Assembly (NCBI GenBank): GCA_018398805.1 | Contig: JAGFBZ010000006.1 | Coordinates: forward strand, 558,001-622,000 | Length of the DNA stretch: 64,000 nt | Direction of reading: 5' to 3' | Source: Hirundichthys speculiger | Taxonomy: Eukaryota > Chordata > Actinopteri > Beloniformes > Exocoetidae | Part shown: positions 14,331-26,195 of the stretch, in pieces | How positions within the stretch are numbered: the stretch's first letter is position 1 | How the letters are laid out: each line of letters opens with the position of its first letter | Translations under genes and position numbers: made by a program | Notes under the pieces: generated by a model | Databases searched by the model: none | Told to the model about the DNA's origin: nothing | What the model saw: only the letters and a program-made list of their open reading frames with translations

Positions 14331-14514
14331 GGCATAGGTTTTACATTGGATGCCCTTACTAAAAGTATTTATCAAGGCTTGGGACCCCGCATATGAATGG
14401 CTGAGGCAACGGGGATGTTAGTTTCCTGCCCAGAGACACTTTGACATGTGACAGAGTTGGGGATTGATCAGTGGCCTTCCAGGTGGAGGCCTACCCTCTA
14501 GGCCACGGCCCCTC
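14331..14514 (-). mobile_element. tRNA-derived SINE (copy shared with ZNF-B intron)
   Basis: On the minus strand the 5' end reads GGGGCCGTGGCCTAGAGGG, an A-box-like start. A B-box-like TGATCAATCCCC follows at 14470-14459, then the 'GGGCAGGAAACTAACATCC' type body that fish tRNA-derived SINEs carry. A diverged copy lies at the equivalent place in the ZNF-B intron (37511-37700), so the insertion predates the duplication. Family name not determined. Confidence 0.6.
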
Positions 14515-14786
14515 ACAATCACTTTAATAAGATATAAATAGAAATTACAGTCATCATATATGAAGACCAAATCAATGGCCATATTTATAGTAAATGGCAT
14601 CAGCCACAGAAAAACCAATACTGGTCAATTTCGAGGTACTATGTTGCCCAAGTAACTGCACATAAAATGACTCTACAAGCAAAAGTCAGTATTTATATTT
14701 AATATGACATCCCTCAGAAACAGGTAAAGATTTGACTCTTTTTAAGGATTTAAATCCCCTTAATATCATGGCAAACATATTTATTG

Positions 14787-16282
14787 TAGGGGTGCACAAT
14801 AACTATCGGGCCGATAACTATCGGGCCGATAACAGGAAATTATGACGTCATCCCGATAGGTCCGATATCATGACGAATAGCCCCGATAACATATATATTT
14901 TTATCAACACGGCAGTGCCTCGCTCCCTCTGAGCCTTGAATGAGCGGCAGTGACACTGTTGCCAACTCTCCAATGAGAAAAGTCGCTAGAGGCTGTCCCG
15001 GAAGTCGCTAGATGCGACGGACGGACGGACACGGACGGTCGGATGGGGGGGGTGGAGAGGAGCTCGAGTTGTCTCGCGCGGGGGGCGGGGTGTTTGTGGC
15101 TGTGCACTGTGCCCGACAGAGAGAGAGAAACAGAGAGAAAAGCGCGACTCGCGAGGCAGACAGCAGCCAAGTGATGGCTTCAAACCTAGCGGTTTGAGTG
15201 CGCGTGAGTCGCTAAATCACCAGAAAAATTCGCTAGATTTGTCGCTAGTCGCTTTTTACAAATTAAGTCGCTAGGGGGGTCTGGAAAGTCGCTAGATATA
15301 GCGACAAAGTCGCTAAGTTGGCAACACTGGGCAGTGAATATTATGTTCAAGTAACGTTGGCATAATCAGAAAAACGATTACTCAATAAGGAAAATCAAGA
15401 ATACCCCCTCATGCCAGAAAACAACTTGTCAACTTGGTCATAATTTTGGTAGTTGCAGACTTGAATTGATATTCACAGTATTCTCCCACATGTTACACAT
15501 AAAAAAAAAAAAATAGAAAATGCTGAAATAACGACTAGCAAACAAGGAAACGTCGGAATTTACGTTACACCTTGAATGCAGCGTGCATTGTGCTGATCAC
15601 AACAAATATGGCGTCGCAGAACTTCGTTTAAGTTTCAGAAGAAGATAGTTTGGTGGTTATTTGTGACGAATCCTCCGAGCGAATTCTACGAGGAGGGAAG
15701 CACAAGCTTTAATACGTAAAACCCGATCGGCCACCTACAACAACACGCTTCCATGGAATTTTGAAATCGCGCTAACGGAAGCTAATGATAACATGCGCAA
15801 GGCAGCAGCAGCCTCTCCTCCCCTCCCTCTCCCTCATTCCTCTCATCTAAAGCTTCCATGTGATTAAAAATAAAAACTGCTGAACCTCATTTACTTTAAT
15901 TAAAGGTATTATTTAAATGGAACCACAAGCCAAAATCCTTTAAATGTTTATCTTTTTCAGTTTGTAATTTTGATGTATGTATTTCCATCAGTTAAAGGAG
16001 CCTTTATTTTTTATATCAGTCAGTAATGCACCTTATTTAAGTTAATATGAGATATCAAATAGGTTTGTTTGATAGTTTTAAGAAAATGTTTGAGAGGCTT
16101 GCCAATAGTTTTTCATTGGAAAAAATAAATATCTGTTCATGTAAAAAGTCAAAACTATTTTTGATTTTGTTCATAGTATTGATGTAATGATCTGGGGTAT
16201 ATGTGTGTGTTATCAGTTATCGGTATCGGCCTTTAGGAGCTGAAAGTTATCGGTTTTAAAAAACAGTTATCGTGCATCCCTA
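14787..16282. mobile_element. Non-autonomous hAT element with nested second hAT
   Basis: Ends are TAGGGGTGCACAATAAC and, inverted, TAGGGATGCACGATAAC. It is flanked by perfect 8-bp duplications ATTTATTG (14779-14786 and 16283-16290), the hAT signature. ATCGGGCCGATAAC-type subterminal repeats follow the left end. No transposase could be read. A second element (14954-15329) sits inside. The equivalent place in the ZNF-B intron lacks it. Confidence 0.9.
14954..15329. mobile_element. Nested short hAT element (376 bp)
   Basis: Ends CACTGTTGCCAAC and CAGTGTTGCCAAC (inverted) with perfect 8-bp duplications GGCAGTGA (14946-14953 and 15330-15337). AGTCGCTA motifs are repeated at both sub-ends. Its middle is unusually GC-rich (about 15010-15140). 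It must have inserted after the surrounding element. Confidence 0.9.
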
Positions 16283-16955
16283 ATTTATTGTTGCCACAAT
16301 ATTAAGATTCCATTCTATAATGCTGTAAGAAAAACAGGTTCTTGTTTTTTTTCTGTTTGTATCTTACAAAGACTGGAAAACCCAAAACGGATGTCATTAA
16401 TAAAATATAAAACAACCAGATTGCCAACAAGCTTTATACAGTAATGAATATGTACCTGAAGGATGTGATCTACAAAACTCAGCAAACAAAAGCAATCAGT
16501 GTAAACACACTAAACACACCAGACTTATACAGCTGTTTATGAATATTACATAGCATTTTGGACTTCCAAATGCTATGTAATATGCAAAATAAAAAAAATA
16601 AATAAATGGAAACTTGCTGAATTGCAGTGTCTCTTTCCCCAGTTTCTTTTTAGAAGGGAGATCTGAATGATCTGAAACAGTCAAAGACAGTCCAGATAGG
16701 TGAGTTGGAGTATAGTTCTGAGTTACAGGTGCCTCTTTATGACCAGTTAATTACTGGCCAGGTCACTCTGGGATCACGTGACATCAGTTACGTCATTTGT
16801 AAACTGAAAACGTGGATATCTGTTTGTTTCATGTTCTGAAGAGACCATCTATGTTGATACAGTCATCCTTATGTCACCAGTAAGATGTCATGATTTTTAT
16901 TTATTTATTATTCATTCATTCATTCATTCATTCATTCATTCATTCATTCATATCA

Positions 16956-16998
<43 letters not shown>

Positions 16999-17160
16999 TT
17001 ATTTTTTTTTATTTTTATTTATTTTTTTTATATGTCAAACTGGTCCGGTTATGAGGTTAGCCGGGACACATTTAACACCTGACCGTGAACAGGTCGACGT
17101 ACTGGACTTTTTTCCAGGCACAACTGGTCCCAGTAACTCGGACTCTGTGGTTTGACTCAC
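16283..17160. other. ZNF-A intron 1, 5' part
   Basis: Non-coding intron homologous to 38640-39364 of ZNF-B. It includes a TTCA microsatellite (about 16910-16950) and an AT microsatellite (16959-16994). Confidence 0.7.
16910..16994. repeat. (TTCA)n followed by (AT)n
   Basis: About ten TTCA units, a short spacer, then about eighteen AT units. It is absent from the ZNF-B intron at the matching point. Confidence 0.95.
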
Positions 17161-17332
17161 CCGCCTCCAGTAGTTTTATATCAGGACAAATCACGGCGTC
17201 CAACAGTCCGCGCTGCCGAGCGATCTCCGCCTCGTAATCCTCCGCTCTCTTTTCAAAGGCTCCCAGGATTTCTTGAGCGGCCGCCGTTAGTCGGTCACAG
17301 ACGAATTTACGCATACTCTGGACAGGATACAT
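17161..17332 (-). CDS. ZNF-A coding exon 1 (helical N-terminal domain)
   Basis: ATG at 17332-17330, chosen because ZNF-B starts at the same MYPVQSM; an upstream in-frame ATG at 17350 is less likely. The 172-nt exon ends in phase 1 at a GTGAGT donor (17160-17155). The peptide MYPVQSMRKFVCDRLTAAAQ continues to a DYEAEIARQR stretch and is predicted helical. Percomorph C2H2 genes commonly carry this first exon (MSSVQCLREFVNERL-type); its function is not established to my knowledge. It splices to 13787, completing a Glu codon. Confidence 0.85.
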
Positions 17333-18437
17333 GTTTACACTGACACACAAACGTTTCTGCAGTGGGGAGAGTTTTCAAACAGGCGTTCGTGGTTTTCTTT
17401 TTCTTCGCTTTTCTACTTTTGCGTTACACTTCTTCTTCTTCTTGAGCTCTCCTGGAGGTTGGCGGACACCGTTACCGAGCATTTTCGCCACCAATCGGTC
17501 TGGAAATCTAAATGTCGACATGATCGATACTTTAGTTATAACCATTCTCTTTGTTTCTTCCTCCCATGACCAAGCTTTTTACTTCTGCTTTACTTCTGTT
17601 AACAGTTCAGTTGTCTGCAGTCCTCCCACTGTCCTTTTTTTTAATTATTATTTTGCAAGCTGGAAAATGTTATTTGAATCAGAGCAGATGATTGATCTCC
17701 ACTCATCGGACAGCCAAAAGCATTGCTCTAATTTAATCCTTTTACCTGCTTTTGTCGCTGAATTCTGTAGAGATGAATGCCACCCCGACTAAACCAACTA
17801 TTTTTTTTAATGTCTCTGAATACATATGACCATAAGTATATGTTATGGAAGTTGAATACAAGTTTCATTTCTTTTCTAATAATGTAACATCTACTGTTGC
17901 CTTCAGACGTGTCCATGACTGTATTTCTGGTAATGACACTGTTTGGCCAAAAATATTAAGAGTTTCATATGTTTCTGATTCACTGTCAACCCAAAGCTTC
18001 TTTGTGTTTCTGAGAGGTTGGTGTATTGTGTCTGTTGATACTGGTTATTAGATCCCTGCACAGATGGAGCAACAGCCCAGTCCACTTTACTGGTAGTAAG
18101 TGGGATTTGTTCCAGGAGGGAGTAGAACAGTCTAGTTGGCAGCAGTCTGAAAGCCTGATGTAAGTGTGCGGCTCGCTCATGTGGCGCTGGACTCTACACC
18201 CTGCTATTTCATTAAAGACTGGGCTCAAACTCTAAGAAGAAATGGGAGCTTTCATAATGATGATGAAGGCCTGTGTCAATTTTTTTTCCATTTTTTTTAG
18301 ATTGATTTCCAAATTGGTATGAATATTTTTTTAAAGGAGGAATGTTTTCATATTAATTAACTTCAGGTACATGAAAATCCTTTGCATTATCACACCATCC
18401 ATCACATGCTTCAGCTACAGAGTACAGTCATCTAAGG
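17333..18437. other. Upstream region of ZNF-A
   Basis: This should contain the ZNF-A promoter. A 153-codon open frame on the plus strand (17331-17792) has low-complexity F/S-rich text and I do not consider it a gene. No clear TATA box or CpG island. Confidence 0.4.
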
Positions 18438-18486
18438 CAGTGGTTCTCAACTGGTGGGTCGTGGGCCATGCCTGGGGAAGGAAATG

Positions 18487-18524
<38 letters not shown>

Positions 18525-20062
18525 CGTGTCATTCATACTCCTTACCAGTAGATGGCGATAATGCCCTGTAATGCGAGTTGACACCCGCCAGTTAACACCA
18601 TAGAAAAAGACCTGCAAAGTTTGTTTACATAAGTTGAACATGGTGAAACACAGATACAACAAAGAATATATGAGATAAGGATTTTCTTATCTTGAAGACA
18701 AAGGTCAGTGAGTGGTTATTCAGCTAAAACTATATATTTTGAGTTCTTTTGAAACTACTGCTCAGTAGTTGCAGTTTTATTTCATGTTTTTGCATAAAAG
18801 CACTGTTGAGTCTTAAAAATAGCAGTTATTGAAATGTTCTGATTGTTATGTCAGCTTTATGATTAATGCTTAAATAAGTGACTAGATAGTTTTAATAGGA
18901 AATTGTTATATATTCGGAAAGTGGGTACTCAGCAAATGCTACATATATGAGTTCTTTTTAAAACTGCTCAGTGGTTGCACTTTTTTATTTCATGTTTGTG
19001 CATGTTGAGTCTGTTAAAAAAGGCTGAAGTTACTGAACTTAGACTTAGACTTAGACTTAGACTTTCTTTATTGTCATTGCACAAAAAACACACGGCAGTG
19101 AGGTTTTTCGTCAATGAAATGTCGTTGCTTGGCTTTCCGTATTACAGCTTTAAAAATTACAAGACAATACTGTAGTGCTACAGACCTAAAAAAACCTAAA
19201 GGTTGTAGTGAGTGCAGCGTAGAGAATAAATAGATAAAACCAGGATGTAAAACAGCAGAATCTGGTGTAAAACAGCAGGTTGAAGTGCAGTGCAGAGCTA
19301 CGTAGCAGCAATAAAAAATATATATATGAATATGAATATGACTATGGAATATACAAATATACAAATATTGCACAGAAATTGAGATTAAAAATATTGCACA
19401 GAATTTGAATTGAAAAATGTATTGCACAGAAAAAATATATTTCACAGATATTTACATAAGGGAAATTATGCGCCATTGTCCATGGGTTGGGGGTTTATTT
19501 GTCCATTGAGTAGACGGATGGCCAGGGGGAAATAACTGTTTCTGAGTCTGGCTGTTCTGCAACGGATGCTGCGGAACCTTCTGCCAGACGGCAGACGTGA
19601 GAACAGTCCATGTTGGGGGTGGGTGGGGTCAGAGAGGATCTGATGGGCTCTGGATAAGCAGCGGCTGTCTGCTATGTCCTTGATGGGCAGGAGTGGGGTC
19701 CCGATGATCTTCTCCGCTGTCCTCACCACTCTCTGCAGAGACTTCCAGTCTGAGGCCCTGCAGCTCCCAGACAAGTGAAGTGTTCTGGATTTAATTAAAA
19801 TGCTGCTAATTGAGCATCAAAGGACTTCCCACTTTAAGTCATTTTGGTTTTTGCCATTTTGGTTTTTGCCGTTTTGGTTCACCAATAAACTAATTTTTTT
19901 GTGTTGGCATTCTGTGATATTCTATTTTACTATCTCCGATTCAAACTGCACGATCTTATCATTCAATAAATTTGAGAAATTGGAAATTTTCCTTGATTTG
20001 GATCACGGCTTGTCATTAAGGGTGATGGTGGGTCCTGAAGCCAGACCAGTTGAGAATCACTG
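18438..20062. mobile_element. hAT element with nested LINE fragment
   Basis: Left end CAGTGGTTCTCAACTGG, right end inverted CAGTGATTCTCAACTGG, with perfect 8-bp duplications ATCTAAGG (18430-18437 and 20063-20070). It contains a 34-bp poly-A (18490-18523) and an internal direct duplication: 18710-18850 resembles 18925-19037, continuing at 19776. The second copy is interrupted by the LINE at 19038-19775. No transposase frame was recognised. Confidence 0.88.
19038..19775 (-). mobile_element. LINE 3' fragment (CR1/Rex1-like)
   Basis: The minus frame 19774-19466 encodes the C-terminal tail of a LINE ORF2: LQRVVRTAEKIIGTPL, then SRCLSRAHQILSDPTHP, LPSGRRFRSI and LRNSYFPLAIRLLN. The 3' end is a tandem GTCTAA repeat at 19038-19060. 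The 5' truncation falls exactly where the duplicated host sequence resumes, with TGAA on both sides as a short target duplication. Clade assigned from memory of related fish LINEs. Confidence 0.8.
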
Positions 20063-20070
20063 ATCTAAGG

Positions 20071-23056
20071 TGACTGAAAACATTTGCCAGTTTGAAACTG
20101 ATATGGTTGCTGCAGTGAAAGACTAGAGTTACAACCAGCTGCGTAAACGCAATGTGTATAATTTATGAACTCACCTGTGAGCTGATAGCAAATTAAAAAA
20201 AACCAAAAAAACAGACGCCCTTTGCAGCTCTGGAACCATGACTCTGATTAATGACTGCAGCACAGCCTGGCAATAGGCAATATACAATAGGAAGAGTAGC
20301 TGTGTGGCCCCACAACTGACAGTTTTCATTGCTTTGTAAATGCAGCTACAGCCATTTACAAAACATCAGACTGCAACCTCTGCACTAAAACAAGCATCTT
20401 CACTGAGTTTTGTGTGTGTGAGAGAGAGAGAAGAGGAGGAAGAATGGAGTGAATACAAAGGAGGAACAAAGTGATACTAAAGCATCAAAAATCAAAATGG
20501 TACAAATTCATAAATGACCAGAAGAGGGCAGAATGGGACCATGAGATATTCAGAAGAGTTTGTTCCTGATTGAGACTTCAGGCTGCAGTCCTGTCAGTTT
20601 TACCATTATTTACAAATATATTATTTGTGTTTTATTTTGCTTCTGCTTTGCTCACTTTTTAAATGTCTACACCAGTGAGACTACTCATTTGAGCTGTAAT
20701 CATCTGATTCTGTCATATTTGCCACTCATCTATGTTTCTATTCTTTTCTAACGTTCATCTGAGAATAAATATGTTCTTAAAATCTCCACATGAACGCAGC
20801 TTCAACTTTGTAACCACTTGACGGGTTTGTTTGTTTCAAATTACGTCGCTGAGTCCTCACAGGTGGATGGCTGTTGAGCAGGACTTATTTTCCATATCAA
20901 CAGCTGCACATGCCGTTCACCTCAAGGAACATTTTCCCACATGAGCTATTTCAACTTGAAGTGCAACAGCGATTTCCTCTTCAGCTTTGAGTTTTTCTTG
21001 TTCATAAATCTTGCAACCCGCTAGTTACTCTTGGTGCATAGCAAATGGGACAGTTCGGTCCGTTTTCATCTCATGAAATCATAAGACTATAAGAAGTTGA
21101 TACGGATAACTGCAAATTATGTTTTAGGCTCCTACTGGAAATTGCTAACCTGGGGTCACAAAAGAAGGCAGTTATTTTGAGTTTTCATTCAGCAGAGCAG
21201 AACTTTTTAGGGACAAACTTGTGATTGTTTACCAAATTCTTTTAAAAAAATGAATAAACTGATACAGAACTGTTTATATGTGTTTATGTGGATCATCACA
21301 ACAACATTTATCCAACTCTGGGATTTATTTTTCTCTATTGTGGCTAGATATTGTATTAAGAAAACACCATATATTTCCTTCCAGAAACATAAGTGCTGTT
21401 GAGTGCATGTCTACTGAATGTTTCTACAGTTTTCCTTCCTTCTGAATCACTGATGTTTCTCCAAGTGCATTAAACAGGCCTGTCTATATGGGAGTAAAAC
21501 TGCGTCCGAGATTAATCTACAAAGTTCAAAGCATGATGTGTGATTGATCACATGATAGACTGATAGACTGTAATCACACATGCTACAGAGAACCAGGGAG
21601 AAAAACCCTTCAGTTTTCTGTGTATATTAAGATGTGGTGTATGTGAAGATGAACATGCTACTGAAGAAAGAAACACTTTTTGTTCATCCAGTCGTTCTCT
21701 TCAATGTTTCTCAGGGTCAGGGAGGTCTACTGGAGCCTATCCCAGCTATGTCTGGTAAAATAAACAAGCTAGAACGTTCAAGACACGCCCCATGTGGAGG
21801 ACTCAGTCATTTTTGAGTCACCGAAGTCAGTGCTACAACTGCACAAAATGTTACCGAATACCACAGAAGGGAAAACTATTTCACATTAAAATGATAAAAT
21901 GTACTTATACATTCAGCTGCTGTTGTATAAAGTTGCATTGTATTTTACAACAATGACAAAGCATTCTGTTCTACTTTAAAATTTTGAGGGTTTGAAACCA
22001 TCTGAGACCACCTAAATCCATATACAGAATATGATGCTCAGTTTTGGCCATGCCTGCTAAGGGAAAGCAAAGAGAATATTCTATTAAAATGTGAAATTCT
22101 TTTTCTTTCTACAAATTAACCTAAATATAAATATTCTAAAGTAGAACGACAACCAAAATAAGCTTCCCAAATTCAAGAGATGTCTGTCTTTGAAATGATT
22201 GCACCAAGTCAGGGCCAAATTCAGGGAAAGTTAAAATGACAGTGGATGGACTTAAAAACTTTTTTTTTTTTTTTTAAACAACTCGCTGCATATACTGTAT
22301 ATTAATGGTTAGTGGCAACTTTAGGCATAATCTTTTAAGTCAGATATACATGCAATTTGACACTGCAGCAGATGTTACCTTTTCTGTGGATAGGTGTAAA
22401 AGTGAACGTGTCCTTCATCAGCCCTCTTTGACAGTCTGACCTGACTTATTTCATTAACAGCATTTCAAATACATTAAAACTATAACTTCACTTCCTTTTT
22501 TTCCCTTATCTAAAATGAAATATTCTCCTTCCAGTTATTTTTTTTTATTTTTTTAATATCTCTGTAACACAGATAACCTCATAGGGATCAAAAGGCAACA
22601 GATGGCAAACTGGACAGAGTTTAGAAAAGGTATGAATAGTTTATCAAAACACATGACCTCAAAGGAGGTCTTTTATATTTACTTTTAAAGATAAAATGTA
22701 CAATTCATATTTTATTACATCAACAAATTCTGTGCAAAAACACTATCAACTGACAAGGCACAAACTTCCATTATGACTTATGATCTGAAATTTTGAATTG
22801 TTTTTGTGGTCCATTTCAATCTGATCCATCAAAAACCCAGCTTCTACCGGGATCATACATATTTATAACTCATCTTAAAAAAATAATACATATATATATA
22901 TACACATCAAATTCTCTTGTAAAACAGTTATTCCTAATACAGTACTTTGCAAAAGTTATAGACATCCCTGTTCATCTCATTTTATCAGATTTAATGACAT
23001 CCATATTTAATTTCCAGTCTCTGAGATACAAACAGAAAATACAGGAAGTTTGCTTC
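20071..23056. other. Gene-free stretch
   Basis: AT-rich intergenic DNA. It holds a remnant of the fish repeat phrase 'GGAGCCTATCCCAGCTATG' (21734-21752) and several poly-T runs. No gene recognised. Confidence 0.5.
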
Positions 23057-23058
23057 TA

Positions 23059-23335
23059 AAGGTAGGGTAAGCAATTTCTGGAAGGCATCATGTCTTCTGA
23101 AAGCCCCTCCCCCTACGTCCAGTGGTCCCTGAGAAAATATACCCAAGCATGAACTCTCATGGATTGGCTTGAGCAGCATTTGCAATGGCTCTGGGGGTGG
23201 GGGGCACACTGCATCCAGTTTGTTCATTTCCAGTTTACAGAGACAAGGCTGTGTATGAAGAACAGGTTTTCTTGAAGCAGTCACTGAATGTGACAAAAGG
23301 GTTGAGAAGTTGTAAAAAATTGCTTACCCTACCTT
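23059..23335. mobile_element. MITE with 20-bp terminal inverted repeats (TA target)
   Basis: Left end AAGGTAGGGTAAGCAATTT, right end its exact inverse, flanked by TA on both sides (23057-23058, 23336-23337). This fits a Tc1/mariner-type non-autonomous element of 277 bp. A diverged left half of the same or a related family lies at 56487. Confidence 0.75.
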
Positions 23336-23871
23336 TAAACTTAATGGAATCTTTATTAATAACTGCATTTATCTGTATGGGACACTCTCCTCAGAAAAGC
23401 TTAATCTGTGTGCTTTTTTGCTGGAGGGGGTCACACTAAATATTGATTTTTGCTTGTAAAAACATTTAGCTTCAGACATTGTGTGGTTTTGTGTCCGTGT
23501 TGTCTGGACACCGACCCACATAAACTTTTTATAGCTAATGTCAATTATTTAAAAAATGGCCAATAATCCACTAACCTCTAGATCAGCCATTCCCAAACTT
23601 CAGAATACCAAAGCCCAATTTGAAATGTGAAAAATCTCCACGGCCCACTGAAACCTTCAATCACAACTGTGATCAATATACAGGACTAGAAGCTATGTTC
23701 CGACATTGATGTGAGGGATCAACAAATAAGGTGACACTTGTCATATTAAGATGACGGTAGAATTACACTTAACTGGTTTGTTTTGTTACTTTTTAGATCG
23801 TGTCTTTAATATTTTACAGTAATTAAAAACATATTTAAAAAAGATCGAGGATTTAAAACATATGTTTAATT

Positions 23872-25035
23872 TAGGGATGTCCCGATCGCGATCGGCGATC
23901 GGCCTTCGATCTTAAAAATTTAAGGTGGATCGGATCGGCCGATCAACATTATTATAACACGCCGATCTTTTTTTCATTATTTTTTTCCTCAAAAAGTGAT
24001 CCTGATTAACACAAATTAATAAAGTAATCATATTACACAAACAACAATATTTTTTTAAACTATATACATTTAATAATTTGCACTGAAATGAAGTTTCCCA
24101 GCAGCGCTGTCTTGTATCCACCTTAAAAGTTTCAAGACTGGCGGCGTCAGGCTAAACTTTAGCAAAAATGTCAGCAGTGTGGCAGCACTATAAAATTACA
24201 AAGACCGACGCTTCAACTGCGACTTGCAACGTGTGGAAGGCTGAGATATCACGAGGGGTAAGTAAAAAGAGAGTTTACAACACCACCAATCTTAATCAGA
24301 CACTTAAAAAAGCACGCAGCACCGATCACCGCAGCCTTCTGTCAGGTGCCATGGTGCCGACGGCTGCAGCTTCAGAGCTGCTGCCGTCGGCACCAGCTTC
24401 GGCAGCAAACGCTCTGTGAAACTTTTAAAAGAAAGAAACTCCCGAAAGTCTCGGAGAAATACAGAAAAATCACCGAGCTAATAGCGGAATGTATTACTGA
24501 GGACGACCAGCACATTTACAAGGCATTTAACCGGCTCATTAATTACCTTGAGCCTCGTTCCCATCATTACATGAACGACAAAGGACACAAAGGTGCGCGA
24601 ACATGTGCAGCGGGTCTTGAAAGAAGTGAAGTTAATATTTTATGTTATTTTTATTCTGATGTGATTTCATTGATTGCAAAGACTTCTGCTAGTGTTTTCA
24701 TTGCCTTAAACTGCTAGCCAAGTTCACCTGCTGCTATTTAAATGGAAGTGCTATGTTCTTTAGTACTGAGACTGTTGAACAGTCACTGTTAAGAAAGAAG
24801 AGTGTTTAAATAAGTTATTGTTTATTTTATGAGATGATAAAAGCTATTTATCTCAGCTTGGATGCAGGCCTATTTATTAATGTACACAGGAAATAAAATG
24901 CACAGGAAATTAAACTCTGTTTGCCCACTCAAAAAAAGTGAAATCGGATCGGAAAAAATTGGAAATCGGCCGATCATCAAAATTAAAAGATCGGAATCAG
25001 ATCGGGACCCAAAAAACGTGATTGGGACATCCCTA
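23872..25035 (+). mobile_element. Nested internally deleted ZBED-type hAT with transposase relic
   Basis: Terminal repeats TAGGGATGTCCCGATC and TAGGGATGTCCCAATC (inverted), with perfect 8-bp duplications GTTTAATT (23864-23871 and 25036-25043). Inside, the frame from 24168 begins MSAVWQHYKITKTDASTATC, the BED zinc finger of ZBED1-like hAT transposases, then SRG and YNTTNL text. The second zinc ligand reads Trp (CNVW, expected CNVC). A second frame (24410-24590) keeps KYRKITELIAECI, typical of the segment after the BED domain. The catalytic part is deleted. Confidence 0.88.
24353..24394. repeat. Perfect 12-bp hairpin arms in hAT relic
   Basis: GGTGCCGACGGC (24353-24364) and its exact complement (24383-24394) are separated by 18 bp. 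They lie at the point where the transposase frame changes, possibly marking the site of an internal rearrangement. Confidence 0.8.
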
Positions 25036-25129
25036 GTTTAATTTTAATGACCTCTCACAGCCCACCTGCAGTACTGCAACGGCCCACCAGGGGGTCGCAG
25101 CCCACACTTTGGGAATCACTGCTCTAGAT

Positions 25130-26195
25130 TATTATTTTCTGTTTGTATTATTATTTTTTTAAAGAACAAAAATAATAATAAATATGGATGATCAGTAAAC
25201 CTTTGATGAAACAAGAGAACCAAAGAACTCAGACAAGATAATAAAATCCAAAACATTTGGGAAATACCAGACATGGAAACCCATTTACCAGCAACTGCTT
25301 TAAAATGTGAAATTCTAAATTTAGTTTTCATTAATTAACCCTCTGATAACAGCACAATTTGCACTTCATGTTAAAAAGATTTTTTTTTTTAACAAATTTA
25401 AATTAGATGCATTTTCAAGTTATGAATTTCTGCATGAATTTTAACATTCTGTTCCAGTCACTGAAATTAACCCACGTAAATAAGATAAAATAACAACACT
25501 AGCATCAGTAGCATCTGTCTCTAAGTGCTAAGAACAAAGGAAAAGCAAAAAACAAAAATGCTTATTGGGTCCCAATTCAAGTTTGAGCTGAGCTTTAGAT
25601 TTTCCACCAAGCCATTTTTATTGTTTTTTTTTTTTTTTTTTATCCTGTGATGTTGCGCATGCCATATTTGGAAAAGGGAGAAAATCAGTGGAGAAAATAC
25701 ATGTTTCTCCAATAGATGGCAGGGTCATCTAGTCCTTTACTGGGCCACTGGTTATTAACTATACCTGCCTGCCCAGTCTTCAGTGTGGATGGTTTCAAAC
25801 AGGTCAAACTCAAGACCCGCAGGCCCAGCGCCTATTTTTATTTGGCCCACAACAATGTGCAAAGTCTTACTATATATAATAATGATACAGCACATCTAAC
25901 CATTTTAGAAGCCTGATGGCCAGATCACCACTGGCACAATCAGGAACTCTTGTCTTTTATTAACACCTACATGTGATAATGTGATTAAAAAGTAGCTACA
26001 TTAATATATTAAGCTCTCTAACCAGCCCTTTTGATGGTAACTATAATGCTGATGTGGACCAGGATGAAACTGATTCTGACACAACTGATGTTTTGGTCTT
26101 TAAAACATAAAAACAGTGGACTTCCAGATGTTTGATGTTTGATCACGTGATTCAAATATTCTGAAAATAAACCTGATGCATCAAATGCAGACATG
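25130..26195. other. Gap between hAT element and ZNF-B
   Basis: No gene seen. Poly-T at 25622-25641; sequence next to 26195 probably includes the 3' untranslated region of ZNF-B and resembles the DNA next to 11350. Confidence 0.5.

Larger units (their letters stand above)
23584..25121. mobile_element. hAT element (outer) interrupted by a second hAT
   Basis: Left end CAGCCATTCCCAAACTT, right end inverted CAGTGATTCCCAAAGTG, with perfect 8-bp duplications CTCTAGAT (23576-23583 and 25122-25129). Removing the nested element and its duplication leaves only about 366 bp, so the outer copy is a short non-autonomous element. Confidence 0.88.

Noticed and set aside
14331..14514. Possible functional tRNA gene
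   Set aside because: A- and B-box-like text is present but no foldable anticodon arm, and the match to a second copy with SINE-type body shows a retroposon.
16910..16994. Short regular repeats as a possible CRISPR-like array
   Set aside because: Simple TTCA and AT microsatellites without spacers, in a vertebrate genome.
17331..17792. 153-codon plus-strand open frame
   Set aside because: Low-complexity Phe/Ser text antisense to and beyond ZNF-A exon 1, no splice context and no recognisable domain.
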